Below, piece by piece: positions 22,423 to 31,583 of a DNA stretch of 64,000 nucleotides. The DNA is from Rhizopus arrhizus (Eukaryota > Mucoromycota > Mucoromycetes > Mucorales > Rhizopodaceae). Positions within the stretch are counted from its first letter, which is position 1. Each line of letters starts with the position of its first letter. The position numbers and the translations under genes are program-made. The stretch spans positions 806,001 through 870,000 of the forward strand of contig JAKZZE010000025.1 of the NCBI GenBank assembly GCA_024220505.1, given 5' to 3'. The notes beneath the pieces are model-generated. The model saw only the letters and a program-made list of their open reading frames with translations. It was not told where the DNA came from and did no database searches.

Positions 22423-22719
22423 TGTCGTATTTACTCTAATAATTTCCTTAATGTCGTGTGAGATCACTCAAAAGGTTCTTAAAATTAATAATTTGACTGT
22501 ATATCATATATAGCACTTCGTGCTATGTACGATAAACAACCCACACAATTTCTACCGTACTACCTCGGACCCTAAATCATATTGTTATATTCTAAGACGT
22601 AGTTTGTATTGAATGGGCTCTCTCTCTCGTCCTTACTCAATAAAGAGGTTCAAGAGACTCGTCGATTATTTGATTTATTGTTAATTTTATTAATCGAGAG
22701 AAACAACACGCCTATTCCA
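22423..22719 (+). mobile_element. Solo LTR, family A (TSD CACAC)
   Basis: Starts TGTCGTATTTACTC and ends CCTATTCCA. CACAC flanks both sides (22418-22422 and 22720-22724), although the local sequence is CA-rich so the duplication is slightly ambiguous. The central block AAGACGTAGTTTGTATTG...AATAAAGAGG aligns with the family A LTR at 7681-8015. Confidence 0.75.
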
Positions 22720-22727
22720 CACACACA

Positions 22728-23036
22728 ATGGAAGAAGAAAAAATGAAAAAGATGAAACAATATTTACTCACACTAAAAGCATCTGATAACATATCAACAA
22801 AAATGATAAAGTATCTTGAAAGAGAGTCAATCAATTATACAATATATAAAGATACTTCATATCGCTACAACACATCCAATGGGATCATTCGCAAAGTAAT
22901 AAAACAAGAAGACTCTTGGACCCATTTACATGTCCCACGCCATGGAACGTTCGAGGACGAACTTTTGTCCACCCCGGGCATCTGTAACACAATGCAGCAA
23001 ACTTTTGCAGCATTTGACTTTTCTCTCTCCAACTAA
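22728..23036 (+). pseudogene. Possible Ty3 pol linker/integrase N-terminal remnant
   Basis: A 102-codon frame from ATG at 22728. The segment MKQYLLTLKASDNISTKMIK...YTIYKDTSYRYNTSNGIIRKV resembles the linker usually found between RNase H and the integrase zinc finger of Ty3 polyproteins (short helix, then a Y...LYR..G...R-V strand). The expected H-H-C-C finger does not follow; the frame drifts into unrelated sequence after about residue 65. It may be the missing continuation of the pol at 20862-22251, separated by the A-rich spacer and the solo LTR. Assignment is tentative. Confidence 0.35.
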
Positions 23037-23299
23037 TTCAAATCCAGGAAAATACAAACAAATACGTATGAATACGTAGGAATACAGATAAATCCAGAAA
23101 AATACAAAAAAATACAGAATATCTACAAAAACAGCATATAATCAGAAAAGCCAAACATATAAATAACTTCAATATTTCTTATACTCTTGACTTACTTACT
23201 TACTTACTTTTGAACTTTTATTTTATTTTACTTCACTTATTTACTTTACTTTTTGATTATTTTAATAAATATCATACAAAGTAAATCTCTTTTGTTTTT

Positions 23300-24000
23300 C
23301 TTTTATTTTATCTAATATCAAGAACAAGAAGTCCCTTGAAGCAAATACACTTCATTGTAATCCCTTTTTTTTTATCTTTTTACTTTACTTTATTCACAAC
23401 AGTTTGATCTACTTAACAAGATCTGGTGGTCACTACTTAAAACCAAATTACTATATCAAAAGAACTGTTAAACGTTCAATCAAGTTAATCAAACTCAAGT
23501 CATTCAAGGCTTCTAACCTCAAACTAAACAAATCTATAACACTTTAACACAATCCAAATCCCAAGTACTAACAAGTTACACTGTGCCGCAGTTGGTGTAA
23601 CTTTTGCGGAAGAAGGGACTCAGTCCTAGGAGGGACATCAGTCCCTGAAGATAAACAAAAAAAGTTCAAAAATAGAAAAACACAAAAAAATCACAACCCT
23701 ATAAATATCCCTTTATCCTTTCACTTTTGAAAGACTTACTTACTTTTGATATAACTTACTTTTTACTTACTTTTGATATATTTAACATAACATAAATAAA
23801 AAGAATATCTTCAAGGATCTACATTTAAAATCTTTCTGATCCCCTACATATACATCAAGTCAAGTCCTTTGAAGTCAAATTATCTTCATCGTATCAATCT
23901 TATATTCTCTTATCAAGAAAACTCTTATTACTTTTTACTGTTTGATCTACAATACAAGATCTGGTGGTCACTTACTACAAGCAAACCAAATTTATCAACA
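23300..24000 (-). repeat. Two inverse copies of the 0.5 kb AT-rich repeat unit
   Basis: On the minus strand, two units each contain the block GTGACCACCAGATCTTG (complement at 23417-23434 and 23954-23971) followed by the ACAATGAAG...TTCAAGGGACTT block (complement at about 23335-23368 and 23855-23890). They are about 537 bp apart. The same ordered blocks occur four times on the plus strand at 29132-30770. The surrounding 23040-24120 sequence is AT-rich with CTTACTTACTTAC microrepeats and has no gene. Confidence 0.75.
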
Positions 24001-24153
24001 TAAACACAAGCTTTTGATCTCAAATTCTTTTACACTTCAAAGAAAAGTCAAATTATTTCTAAACTCTTAAGGCCATTTAAACGAAACAATACCTATCACA
24101 CGAAAAATTACAATACATTTATTGGTTCATGAACTGCACGAAAAAAAAAAATA

Positions 24154-24696
24154 CTACATTGGTTTACGGCTCAAACAATCCTCGAACCTAGTAGCTGAGT
24201 ATCTACAAAACCCTTGAAGATCACTCAAAAGGACCTTGTTGCATGCATCTCCAATTCTAGAGGACATTGTCTCTTCCTGTAAAAGCTCTTCTCTTTTCAA
24301 TTTGCTTTTACACGCTGACCAGAATTGCTCAATCGGGTTGAGCTCAGGGGAGTAAGCTGGAAGATAAACACAGCCGTAGCCGCGTTGTTCAATGTATTTT
24401 CTAATATCAGCATTCTTGTGGATAGGAGCATTGTCCATGACAATATAATAGCCCTTAAATTGCTCATGCTGATCTAAAATGTCAAGAGCACTTGCAATAA
24501 AATTGAAGTAATGACCCGTGACGGTTCCGCCTTTGGTATTTTGAGTATTCTGGGTACTACCTGCCGCCTTTCTCTTCTTCGAAGGGATGGGTGCTTTTGG
24601 TCTTCTTACTTTGATGTTTACTACACCGTAAGGAGATATAGCACTCAAAATACTTGTTGTTTTGGCTCTGGGGCTGAAGGAAAAGATACGATGCAA
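24154..24696 (-). pseudogene. DDE-type (IS630/Tc1-related) transposase, C-terminal fragment
   Basis: The minus-strand frame encodes RAKTTSILSAISPYGVVNIKV, then YYIVMDNAPIHKNADIRKYI (catalytic Asp), VYLPAYSPELNPIEQFWS (catalytic Glu) and a basic C-terminus ending at TAA. This matches the DDE superfamily endonuclease fold of eukaryotic IS630-like transposases and differs from the Tc1 copies nearby. The N-terminal third, with the DNA-binding domain and first Asp, is not recognisable upstream of about 24700, so it is truncated. No terminal repeats were found. Confidence 0.8.
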
Positions 24697-25192
24697 GGGG
24701 ATTCCGGTCCGGATACCTGTCCTACGTAAAATCCGATTATGGTAATCGATGCACCCGAATTTTCCGGATCGAATGGTATAACTTTAATGACCGCCGCACA
24801 TAAACTCAGCTCGTAAATCGCATAATATCGATAAAAAACTACCTTTGACGGACTAAAAAAGAATGATTGCGTGCCCACTGTTTGTTACACAGAGGCATCC
24901 ATTACCTCAAACGATTCAAATAATTTTTTCGCTTCTAACGATGGTATTTTCGAAGCAGTCACTGTACCACCCGATGAGCTACGGGCATTCAAAGACGAAA
25001 AAACTATTTGGCTGACCGTCAAGTAAGGTTACGGCGTGATTGCAGACCGGATACTACCCATATCTGAAACTTACACCCAATTATGGATCCATTTAATGAT
25101 TCTGCACCAAATGATGATACATGTGAAGCGATCACAATAGTATTCAGGAAGTATGAACTTCCAATCACTAAAACGCCGCATCGATTAAGTGT
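24697..25192 (+). other. Degenerate coding-like sequence, unrecognised
   Basis: One plus-strand frame can be followed from about 24742 (PEFSGSNGITLMTAAHKLSS) through four stops to NDCVPTVCYTEASITSNDS and VPPDELRAFKDEKTIWLTVK (ending near 25026), with coding-like composition. I cannot assign it to a family. It may be an old retroelement or host gene fragment. Confidence 0.3.
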
Positions 25193-25530
25193 TCTGACTA
25201 TAAAAGTAGGGACAAAGAAGAATTAAAAAGACCGAACAATAGTTCTAAAGTCGAATACTTTTATTAAAGAAAGATTTCAAGGCTATTTATATTAGTTGAG
25301 CAAGACCTGAGATTAGATGACAAAAATAGTTACGACCGATATGATTTGACATGTATAAGAAAAATTTTATAAACTGATGTTAATAATCAACTGTTGAGAT
25401 GAAAGTGAAACTTGGCTGTTTAGGGCAGCGATAATTATCAGGTTCTATTCTTATTCAAACTCATTTATAAAGATTTAGTCCAGAATGATAAGACTGTATC
25501 TTATTGACATGTCAAAACATGACAACGACA
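25193..25530 (-). repeat. LTR-like sequence, family C (minus orientation)
   Basis: On the minus strand it starts TGTCGTTGTCATG (25530). It contains a TATA-like AATATAAATAGCC (about 25283-25295) and TTTAATAAAAG (about 25259-25269), and may end near TCAGAACA (25193). The TGTCGT start is shared with LTR families A and B. No second copy is present, so the inner boundary is uncertain. Confidence 0.4.
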
Positions 25531-25759
25531 TTTACAGTAGGTCAAAAAATTGCTGCAAGGAATCCATTTTTCTCAGTTTTTGTAGCGTACATCCTGTCAC
25601 AATGGTACAAACTGCTTCTGTTTCTACATAGTAGATTTCCTACATGTCTTGAAAAATCCGAAAGAGTTTAAGCCCCATTGGATAAGTATTGAAGGAAGTA
25701 TGAGGCGCGCAATTTGAAAATTTGAAAAAACGAAAATTTGAACGAAATGGGTTTATTTA

Positions 25760-26782
25760 TTAATATTTAGTTGGTCCTCCTTTTTTATTAATAACCTCTT
25801 GAATTCTTGCCGGCATGCTATCGATATACCTTTGGCAAAGTTCTTTATCAAATTCATTCCATGCTTTTTCTACTCGTTCCCAAAGCTCATCCGTATTCTT
25901 TGCTCTACGTTCGTAACAGCTGAGCTTTAAATTCAGTTGATGCCATACATGTTCTATTGGATTTAAGTCCGGACTCTGAGCTGGCCAATCGCTAATATAG
26001 CGCACTTGATGATTATCTAACCAGGCTATTGTGGATTTTGCCTTGTGCTTTGGATCATTATCATGCTGAAAGTAAATGTTGGACCAGTTGAAATTGTAGT
26101 ACTCCATAGTATCACGAAGTGTAGTGTCTAATATATGCTGATAAACATCCGCGTTCATGTTCCCATCGTAAATTTGACAAGCATATCCTGGTCCTTCAGA
26201 TGTTATGCAGCCCCACATCATCAATTTGCCGGCTCCATGCTTGACTGTAAACTCTAGATGATGCGGTTGAAGAGGATCACTTGGTCTTTTCCAATAGTAC
26301 TTGCAACCATCAGAGCCCCATACGTTGATCTTGGTTTCATCAGAAAAGACGACTTTTCGCCATTCTTCCACTGTCCAATCCTGGTGCTTCTTGGCCCATT
26401 CTAATCGATACTGCATATGAGCTTTTGTCAGAAACGGCTTCTTTTTTTTTATTGAAGAATGGAACTCCATTGATTTCAGGACGTTAATTGCTGACTGGTA
26501 TGAGATATCATAGCCAAGTTGAACCAGCTCCCGGTGTACCTCTTTGGCAGTCTTTAGAACCCCTTCAATGACTTTTCTTTTGATTAGCCGTTTCGTCACT
26601 TTGGAGACTAATGTAGGTCTACCAGCTGAGCCCATTGTCCTATTTGAAAACAACCGCCTAGAGTATCTACTAACAGTTGATTCATGTACTCCAACCTCCT
26701 TAGCAATATCGTACGTTGATGTGGATCCAGTTAATGCTTGCTTGAGATCGTTTACTTTTTCTTCTGGCAGTCGTTTAGGTAT
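25760..26782 (-). pseudogene. Tc1-like DD34E transposase, start codon lost
   Basis: The frame is open over 340 codons from 26782, colinear with copy 1 (1901-2923), but the first codon is ATA where copy 1 has ATG. The next Met is at 26653, which would remove the first 43 residues including much of the first helix-turn-helix (KEVGVHESTVSRYSRRL). The catalytic core is intact: VVFSDETKINVWG, QHDNDPKHK and SPDLNPIEHVW (DD34E). It probably makes no functional enzyme, although an N-terminally shortened protein could form. The 5' leader is further disrupted by the nested element. Confidence 0.88.
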
Positions 26783-26955
26783 GCGATTGGTAATAAGGTA
26801 AAAAAGAGAAATAATTTAGATAAGAAAATTTAAAATTTAGAATAAAGGAATTGTAAGCGCTTTTATATACTGGCAACATTCTAATCATGTCAAGAATGTG
26901 AAAAATTATGATAGCAACCGGTTGGGTCGTATTAAAATTTGTTATTCCAAACATA

Positions 26956-28626
26956 CAGTGGCTCACAAAATTGTACAAGTGTTTTGCATTTTTTGCTTCA
27001 GTAGGATTTATCGACACTAAAACGATAAATAAGCTACAGCATGTTATACATCATTCGAAAGTATAGCTTCTGGGCGTTTTGCTAATATTATTTAGTCGGC
27101 GATAAAATCAGTTTTGATGGAGTTATGACCGTTTACAAATGCCGACTACACTTGTACAATTTTGGGACCGATGTTTTACAATAAGGTTTTTATTTAAAAG
27201 TGTGCGCTAATAGTTGATCCAAAGACCCTTATTTTCTATAATGTCAATACATCGTTGAGGCATAGTTTCAATATAAATTTGACATTCTTTTTCGGTAATT
27301 TCGTACCAAGTCTCGAACGTACGAGTCCATAGTTCATCCATAGAGATAGGAGGAAAATCGTACTGCTTAAACAAGCGTTTTTTTTAAGGTATTCCACATA
27401 TTTTCAATTGGATTTAAGTCTGGAGACTGTGGAGGCCACTCCATTGTTGTAAAATCCTGTTTAGACAGCCATTCAGATACGATTTTGGACTTATGCTTCG
27501 GATCGTTATCTTGCATAAATTCAAAATCAGTCATTCTCAGGCCATTTTCTTTACAATAGTCGGTCATAGACTTCACCAAATCATCTTGCAATACAGATAA
27601 ATAGACACTCTTGTCCATATTCTTGCCTACGTCGACAATATACCCAACCCCGTACCAGCTAATACAGCTCCAAACCATAAGTGAGCCTCCACCATGTTTT
27701 ACGGTTTGCTTTACATGCCTTCTTTTAAGCTTCTCATTTGGTTGTTTCCAAGCATAAAGCTTACCATCCGATCCAAAACGATTAACTTTAGTCTCATCAG
27801 ACCAAATCACGCGTTTCCAGTCTTCTATGGTCCAGTCAACGTGATTAAGAGCCCAGTCCAATCGCTTTCGTCTGTTTACTTCACTGAGCAATGGTTTTTG
27901 AGGCTTCATAAAAGAGGTTAAACCAGACCTGCGCAACGATCTTCGAACTGTTTCAGCTGATACAATCTTTTGCAAGTCATTCTCAAGTGTGTTTCTGGCT
28001 TCTACTGCATTCTCTTGACCTTTAACAGTTACCAATCGGACTAAATACTGATCATCCCTGCTGCTGAGTAACTTGGGGCGACCTGCTTTAATGCTCTTTA
28101 CTTCGTTTTTTATTGTTTTTCGATCATTCTGAACAGTTCCACGGCTTGCTCCAGTTATTTTTACTGTTTTTGATATAGAGTATCCGCTTTTTAAGCAGCT
28201 GATGATACGATTACGGAGATCTTCACTGATAGGTTGCATATTGGACGTTGGTACACTTTTATATAGCAGTTAGCTCCTGTAGATGTAAGTAAAATGGCAA
28301 AAAAGGAAAGAAAAACATACTTTGAGCATTGAAGAATAAAAAAAAAATCTTTTCTGGTGGCTTATGCGCTGTGACGAGCAAGATTATAAGCTGATATTGA
28401 AATATTTGAAACGGTCCCAAAATTGTACAAGTGTAGTCGGCATTTGTAAACGGTCATAACTCCATCAAAACTGATTTTATCGCCGACTAAATAATATTAG
28501 CAAAACGCCCAGAAGCTATACTTTCGAATGATGTATAACATGCTGTAGCTTATTTATCGTTTTAGTGTCGATAAATCCTACTGAAGCAAAAAATGCAAAA
28601 CACTTGTACAATTTTGTGAGCCACTG
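26956..28626 (-). mobile_element. Tc1-like element nested in another Tc1-like element
   Basis: 1671 bp with terminal inverted repeats of 215 bp (26956-27170 and 28412-28626) and TA on both sides (26954-26955 and 28627-28628). Each repeat has CAAAATTGTACAAGTG near its outer end and the exact inverse at its inner end. The pre-insertion sequence is preserved in copy 1 at about 1727-1737, confirming a TA duplication. Orientation is that of the transposase. Confidence 0.95.
27207..28239 (-). pseudogene. Tc1-like DD34E transposase, C-terminal frameshift
   Basis: From ATG at 28239 (MQPISEDLRNRI...) a helix-turn-helix N-terminus (GASRGTVQND) leads to an intact catalytic triad: RVIWSDETKVNRFG, FMQDNDPKHKS and SPDLNPIENMW, with 34 residues between second Asp and Glu. 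An 8-T run on the plus strand (27378-27385) has one base too many, closing the frame at 27367. With one fewer base the frame would continue about 55 codons to TAG at 27207-27209. The truncated protein keeps all catalytic residues but lacks the C-terminal helices. Closest relative here is the intact enzyme at 19590-20609. Confidence 0.9.
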
Positions 28627-28846
28627 TATGTAAACAAGTAAAAAATGCCGGATGTTTATAAAATTCCCTTTAACGATATCAAATTCCACCAATAATCATT
28701 GCCCATATCAGATAATCGACGAATAAATGCCCCTTCTAGTGAGGTACAAACAATCAATGTTTGAGATAGTTTCATGCAGTATCCATAGACAACCAGCTGT
28801 AAAACCGGTATTTTGCAATTCCTTGCAGCAATTTTTTGACCTACTG

Positions 28847-28925
28847 TATATGTTTTTGGATTTTATGTTTTGTTCTGTTTTTGGTATTTTGAATGGTTGT
28901 TATAACATAAGAGGCGGTTGTTGTA
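28847..28925 (+). repeat. 75-bp exact direct repeat, copy 1
   Basis: TATATGTTTTTGG...GAGGCGGTTGTTGT is repeated without visible change at 30457-30535. The Tc1-like element copy 2 ends exactly at its TA. A second block (CTGCAACGATTTAAATTCCG, 28973-28992) recurs at 31177-31196. Confidence 0.85.
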
Positions 28926-29089
28926 TAGTGTAAGGTGGTTGTTGTAAACTGCAAGGCGTTCGTTATAAACTGCAACGATTTAAATTCCGCCGTTTTATTC
29001 TTGTGTGTTACAACATTGTAAAAGTTCGCGTTCACAGAGTTTGAGTAATTGAGATAGATAAAATATAAGCGCGTTTGCTTGGAATAAAG

Positions 29090-30780
29090 GTAGTTCTTGA
29101 CTAAGTAGAATTGATTTCGGTTCTTGTAAGAGTGACCACCAGATCTTGTTAAGCAGATCAGACTTGAGTTTGATAGAGTAAAAATTAAAAGTAAAAGAAT
29201 AAAATAAAAAGGGATTACAATGAAGATATATTGGCTTCAAGGGACTTGTTCGTGCTCGATATGAATAATTCAGAGGTTTTTATAAAAGGGAACTTGATAT
29301 TTATTTGATAAAATATACGAGGGAAGTTAAGTAAGTCAAAAGTAAAGTTGAAAAAGGGGAGTATTTTATATCTTTTCATGTTTTTGGTTTTTCTCACGTT
29401 TTCTATTTTTTTTGTTAACATTTGCTGTTGTAAAAGTAAATCAATAAAAGCTAATTTCTGGCTAAACCTCTTTTGGAAGTAGTGTAAGGATAACCGGTGT
29501 AAGGTTCGTTATGTTTTCGGGTTTCGATAGGTTCGATATAAGTTGTTGAGATAAAGTATTAGGTCAATTGAGATCCAATAAGGGTAAGTAATTTGAATTA
29601 TAGGCTTGCTTGTATATAGTGACCACCAGATCTTGTTAAGTGGATCAAACTTGATTTGTAAAGTAAAATGTAAAGAAATATAATAAAAATATAAAATGGA
29701 TACAATGAAGATAATTTGCTTCAAGGGAATTCGACTTGTTTGTTATAAAATAAGAAAAATAGATTTTGTCTTTTAAGAGACTATTTATTCAAAGTAAAAA
29801 TGGGTTTTTGAATAGAAGTGAATTGAAATAAAAGATATAGAGATATTTATATATAAATGAAAGAGAAAAAAGAAAAGGAAATAAGGTTGATATTTTTACT
29901 TGAGTTAATATTTTTACTTGTGTCGATATTTTTACTTGTGTCGATGTTGTGTATTTCAGTTAAATTACTGAAGTAAGTCGATTTCAAAGTCAGTTGTACT
30001 GTCCAAAATTTTATAGATGTCTTCATCATTCTCGTTACACCGGACGTTGATGGCAACAAAGCTACTGTAATAAATTTTTACTAGTTCGCTTGAGTGTGTT
30101 GAGTTGAGGTTTAAATAAACAGATTTAAGTTGTAATTGGTATAATAATTGCTTTTATATGAGTTGGATTGGCTTGATTCGCTTGTTATAGTGACCACCAG
30201 ATCTTATAAAGTAGATCAAACTGTTTTAGTTAAGGTAGAATAAAAATAAAAAGATAAAGTAAAATAAAAAAGGGGATTTACAATGAAGTATAATAGCTTC
30301 AAGGGACTTCTTGTTCTTGATGTTAAATAAAATAAGAGATAGTTTGCCTCTTTAAAAGAATATTTATTTGATAAAAAGAAAAAGTAAAAATAAAATAAGA
30401 GAGAAGTTAGGAAGTTAGAAGTGAAGTATTTTTTGAGATTATTATTTGGGGTTATTTATATGTTTTTGGATTTTATGTTTTGTTCTGTTTTTGGTATTTT
30501 GAATGGTTGTTATAACATAAGAGGCGGTTGTTGTTGTAATTTTAGGTGTTGTTGTTTCAATGGCTTGTAAGAGTTAACGGTTTTAAAATAGAGTAAAGTT
30601 GATGAAAATAGATAAAAAATTAAGAGTTGGGTAGAGTATTGATATTAGGTTCGTTTGTAAGTGACCACCAGATCTTGTTACGTTGATCAGACTTGTTTTA
30701 TATTCAGATAACTTGATAAGAGTATTAAAAGGATTTACAATGAAGATAATTGGCTTCAAGGGACTTGTCTTGCTTGTATT
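29090..30780 (+). repeat. Four tandem AT-rich units of about 0.5 kb
   Basis: Each unit has GTGACCACCAGATCTTG (starting 29132, 29619, 30190 and about 30660), about 60-80 bp of AK-rich sequence, then GGAT(T)ACAATGAAG and GCTTCAAGGG(A)ACTTG (about 29213, 29698, 30276 and 30730). Between units there is diverged AT-rich sequence with TTTATTGATAAAATAT-type words. No open frame has coding character. Two inverse units lie at 23.3-24.0 kb. Function unknown; it could be a satellite or parts of a non-coding mobile element. Confidence 0.8.
30457..30535 (+). repeat. 75-bp exact direct repeat, copy 2
   Basis: Same sequence as 28847-28925, embedded in the unit array. Its left flank differs from copy 1, where a Tc1-like element abuts the repeat. 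Confidence 0.85.
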
Positions 30781-31326
30781 TTAAGAGTGTTATATCAAAA
30801 GATTCAGAGATAAGGATACTTGGTTTATTGATAAAATATATTTATATTGTTAAGAGAAGTAAAGTCAAGAAAAGTGAAGTTTTGTCAAAAGAATAAAAAG
30901 CTAGGCTTTTTATAGGCAAAAATATAAAGTTCAATTTTTACAAAATGTAAAAATATTCGCAAAGGTTAAAAAAAATATCAAAAGGTTAAAAAATATCAAA
31001 GGTTAAAAAATATCAAAAGGTTAAAAAAATATCAAAAGTAAAAATATATCAAATGGTTAAAAATTTGTCAAATAGGAAAAATAATGACAATTTGTAAAGT
31101 GATTTACAAAACGTCAAAAATTAAAGCTTGAAAGAAGTTTCGGAGTTCAAATCTTCATAATCATAGCTACATTGTAAACTGCAACGATTTAAATTCCGAC
31201 GTTTCATTCCTGTTTGTTACACTACAACATTGCCAAATTTAGAAGATAAAAGACATGACAACAACAGTAAAAAAAAGTTACATAAAAATATTACACAAAC
31301 CACTTCCCACAAGGGGTGAATGCATC
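30781..31326. other. AT-rich spacer with AAAATATCAAAGGTTAAA microrepeats
   Basis: Short repeats of GGTTAAAAAATATCAAA between about 30965 and 31070. The block CTGCAACGATTTAAATTCCG recurs at 31177-31196. No gene seen. Confidence 0.5.
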
Positions 31327-31397
31327 TGGTCACTACGAGGGTCGAACTCGCGACCTTGGCGTTATTAGCACCACGCTCTAACCAACTGAGCTAGACC
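31327..31397 (-). tRNA. tRNA-Ile (anticodon AAU), 5' end broken by LINE insertion
   Basis: On the minus strand: TAGCTCAGTTGG (box A, D-arm), anticodon loop CTAATAA with AAT, GCGAGTTCGACCCTCGT (T-arm, box B) and 3' acceptor AGTGACC plus A. The 5' acceptor should be GGTCACT but only GGTC lies before TAGCTCAG, followed outward by LINE sequence (31395 onward). Three pairing bases are therefore missing at the junction. Probably a damaged gene; whether residual GGTC:GACC pairing supports function is unknown. Confidence 0.85.
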
Positions 31398-31583
31398 TTT
31401 CTTTCGCTCTTCCGACCGTTACACAAGGTATAGTACGCGTAATCAACTTTGAACTCAAATATCTCTGCGAATACGATACATCCATCCACCGTTTTAACAC
31501 CAAAATAATCGTTGTATTTTTCTCTACAAACTATATTTTTTTCAACTCGATTGCTCTATTTTTCATCATTTTCGACATTTCCC

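Larger units (their letters stand above)
25535..28846 (-). mobile_element. Tc1-like element copy 2, containing a nested Tc1-like element
   Basis: Same 29-bp terminal repeats as copy 1, at 25535-25563 and 28818-28846, flanked by TA (25533-25534 and 28847-28848). It is 3312 bp, of which 1671 bp plus a TA duplication is the nested element at 26956-28626. Without that it is 1639 bp, matching copy 1 (1641 bp). Orientation is opposite to copy 1. Confidence 0.95.

Noticed and set aside
29090..30780. CRISPR-like or minisatellite array
   Set aside because: Units are about 0.5 kb with diverged spacers and the context is eukaryotic.
31512..31583. Upstream ATG extending ORF1 of LINE copy 1 by 24 codons
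   Set aside because: The sequence belongs to the conserved 5' UTR, and other copies lack this ATG in frame; MSQQSG is the common start.
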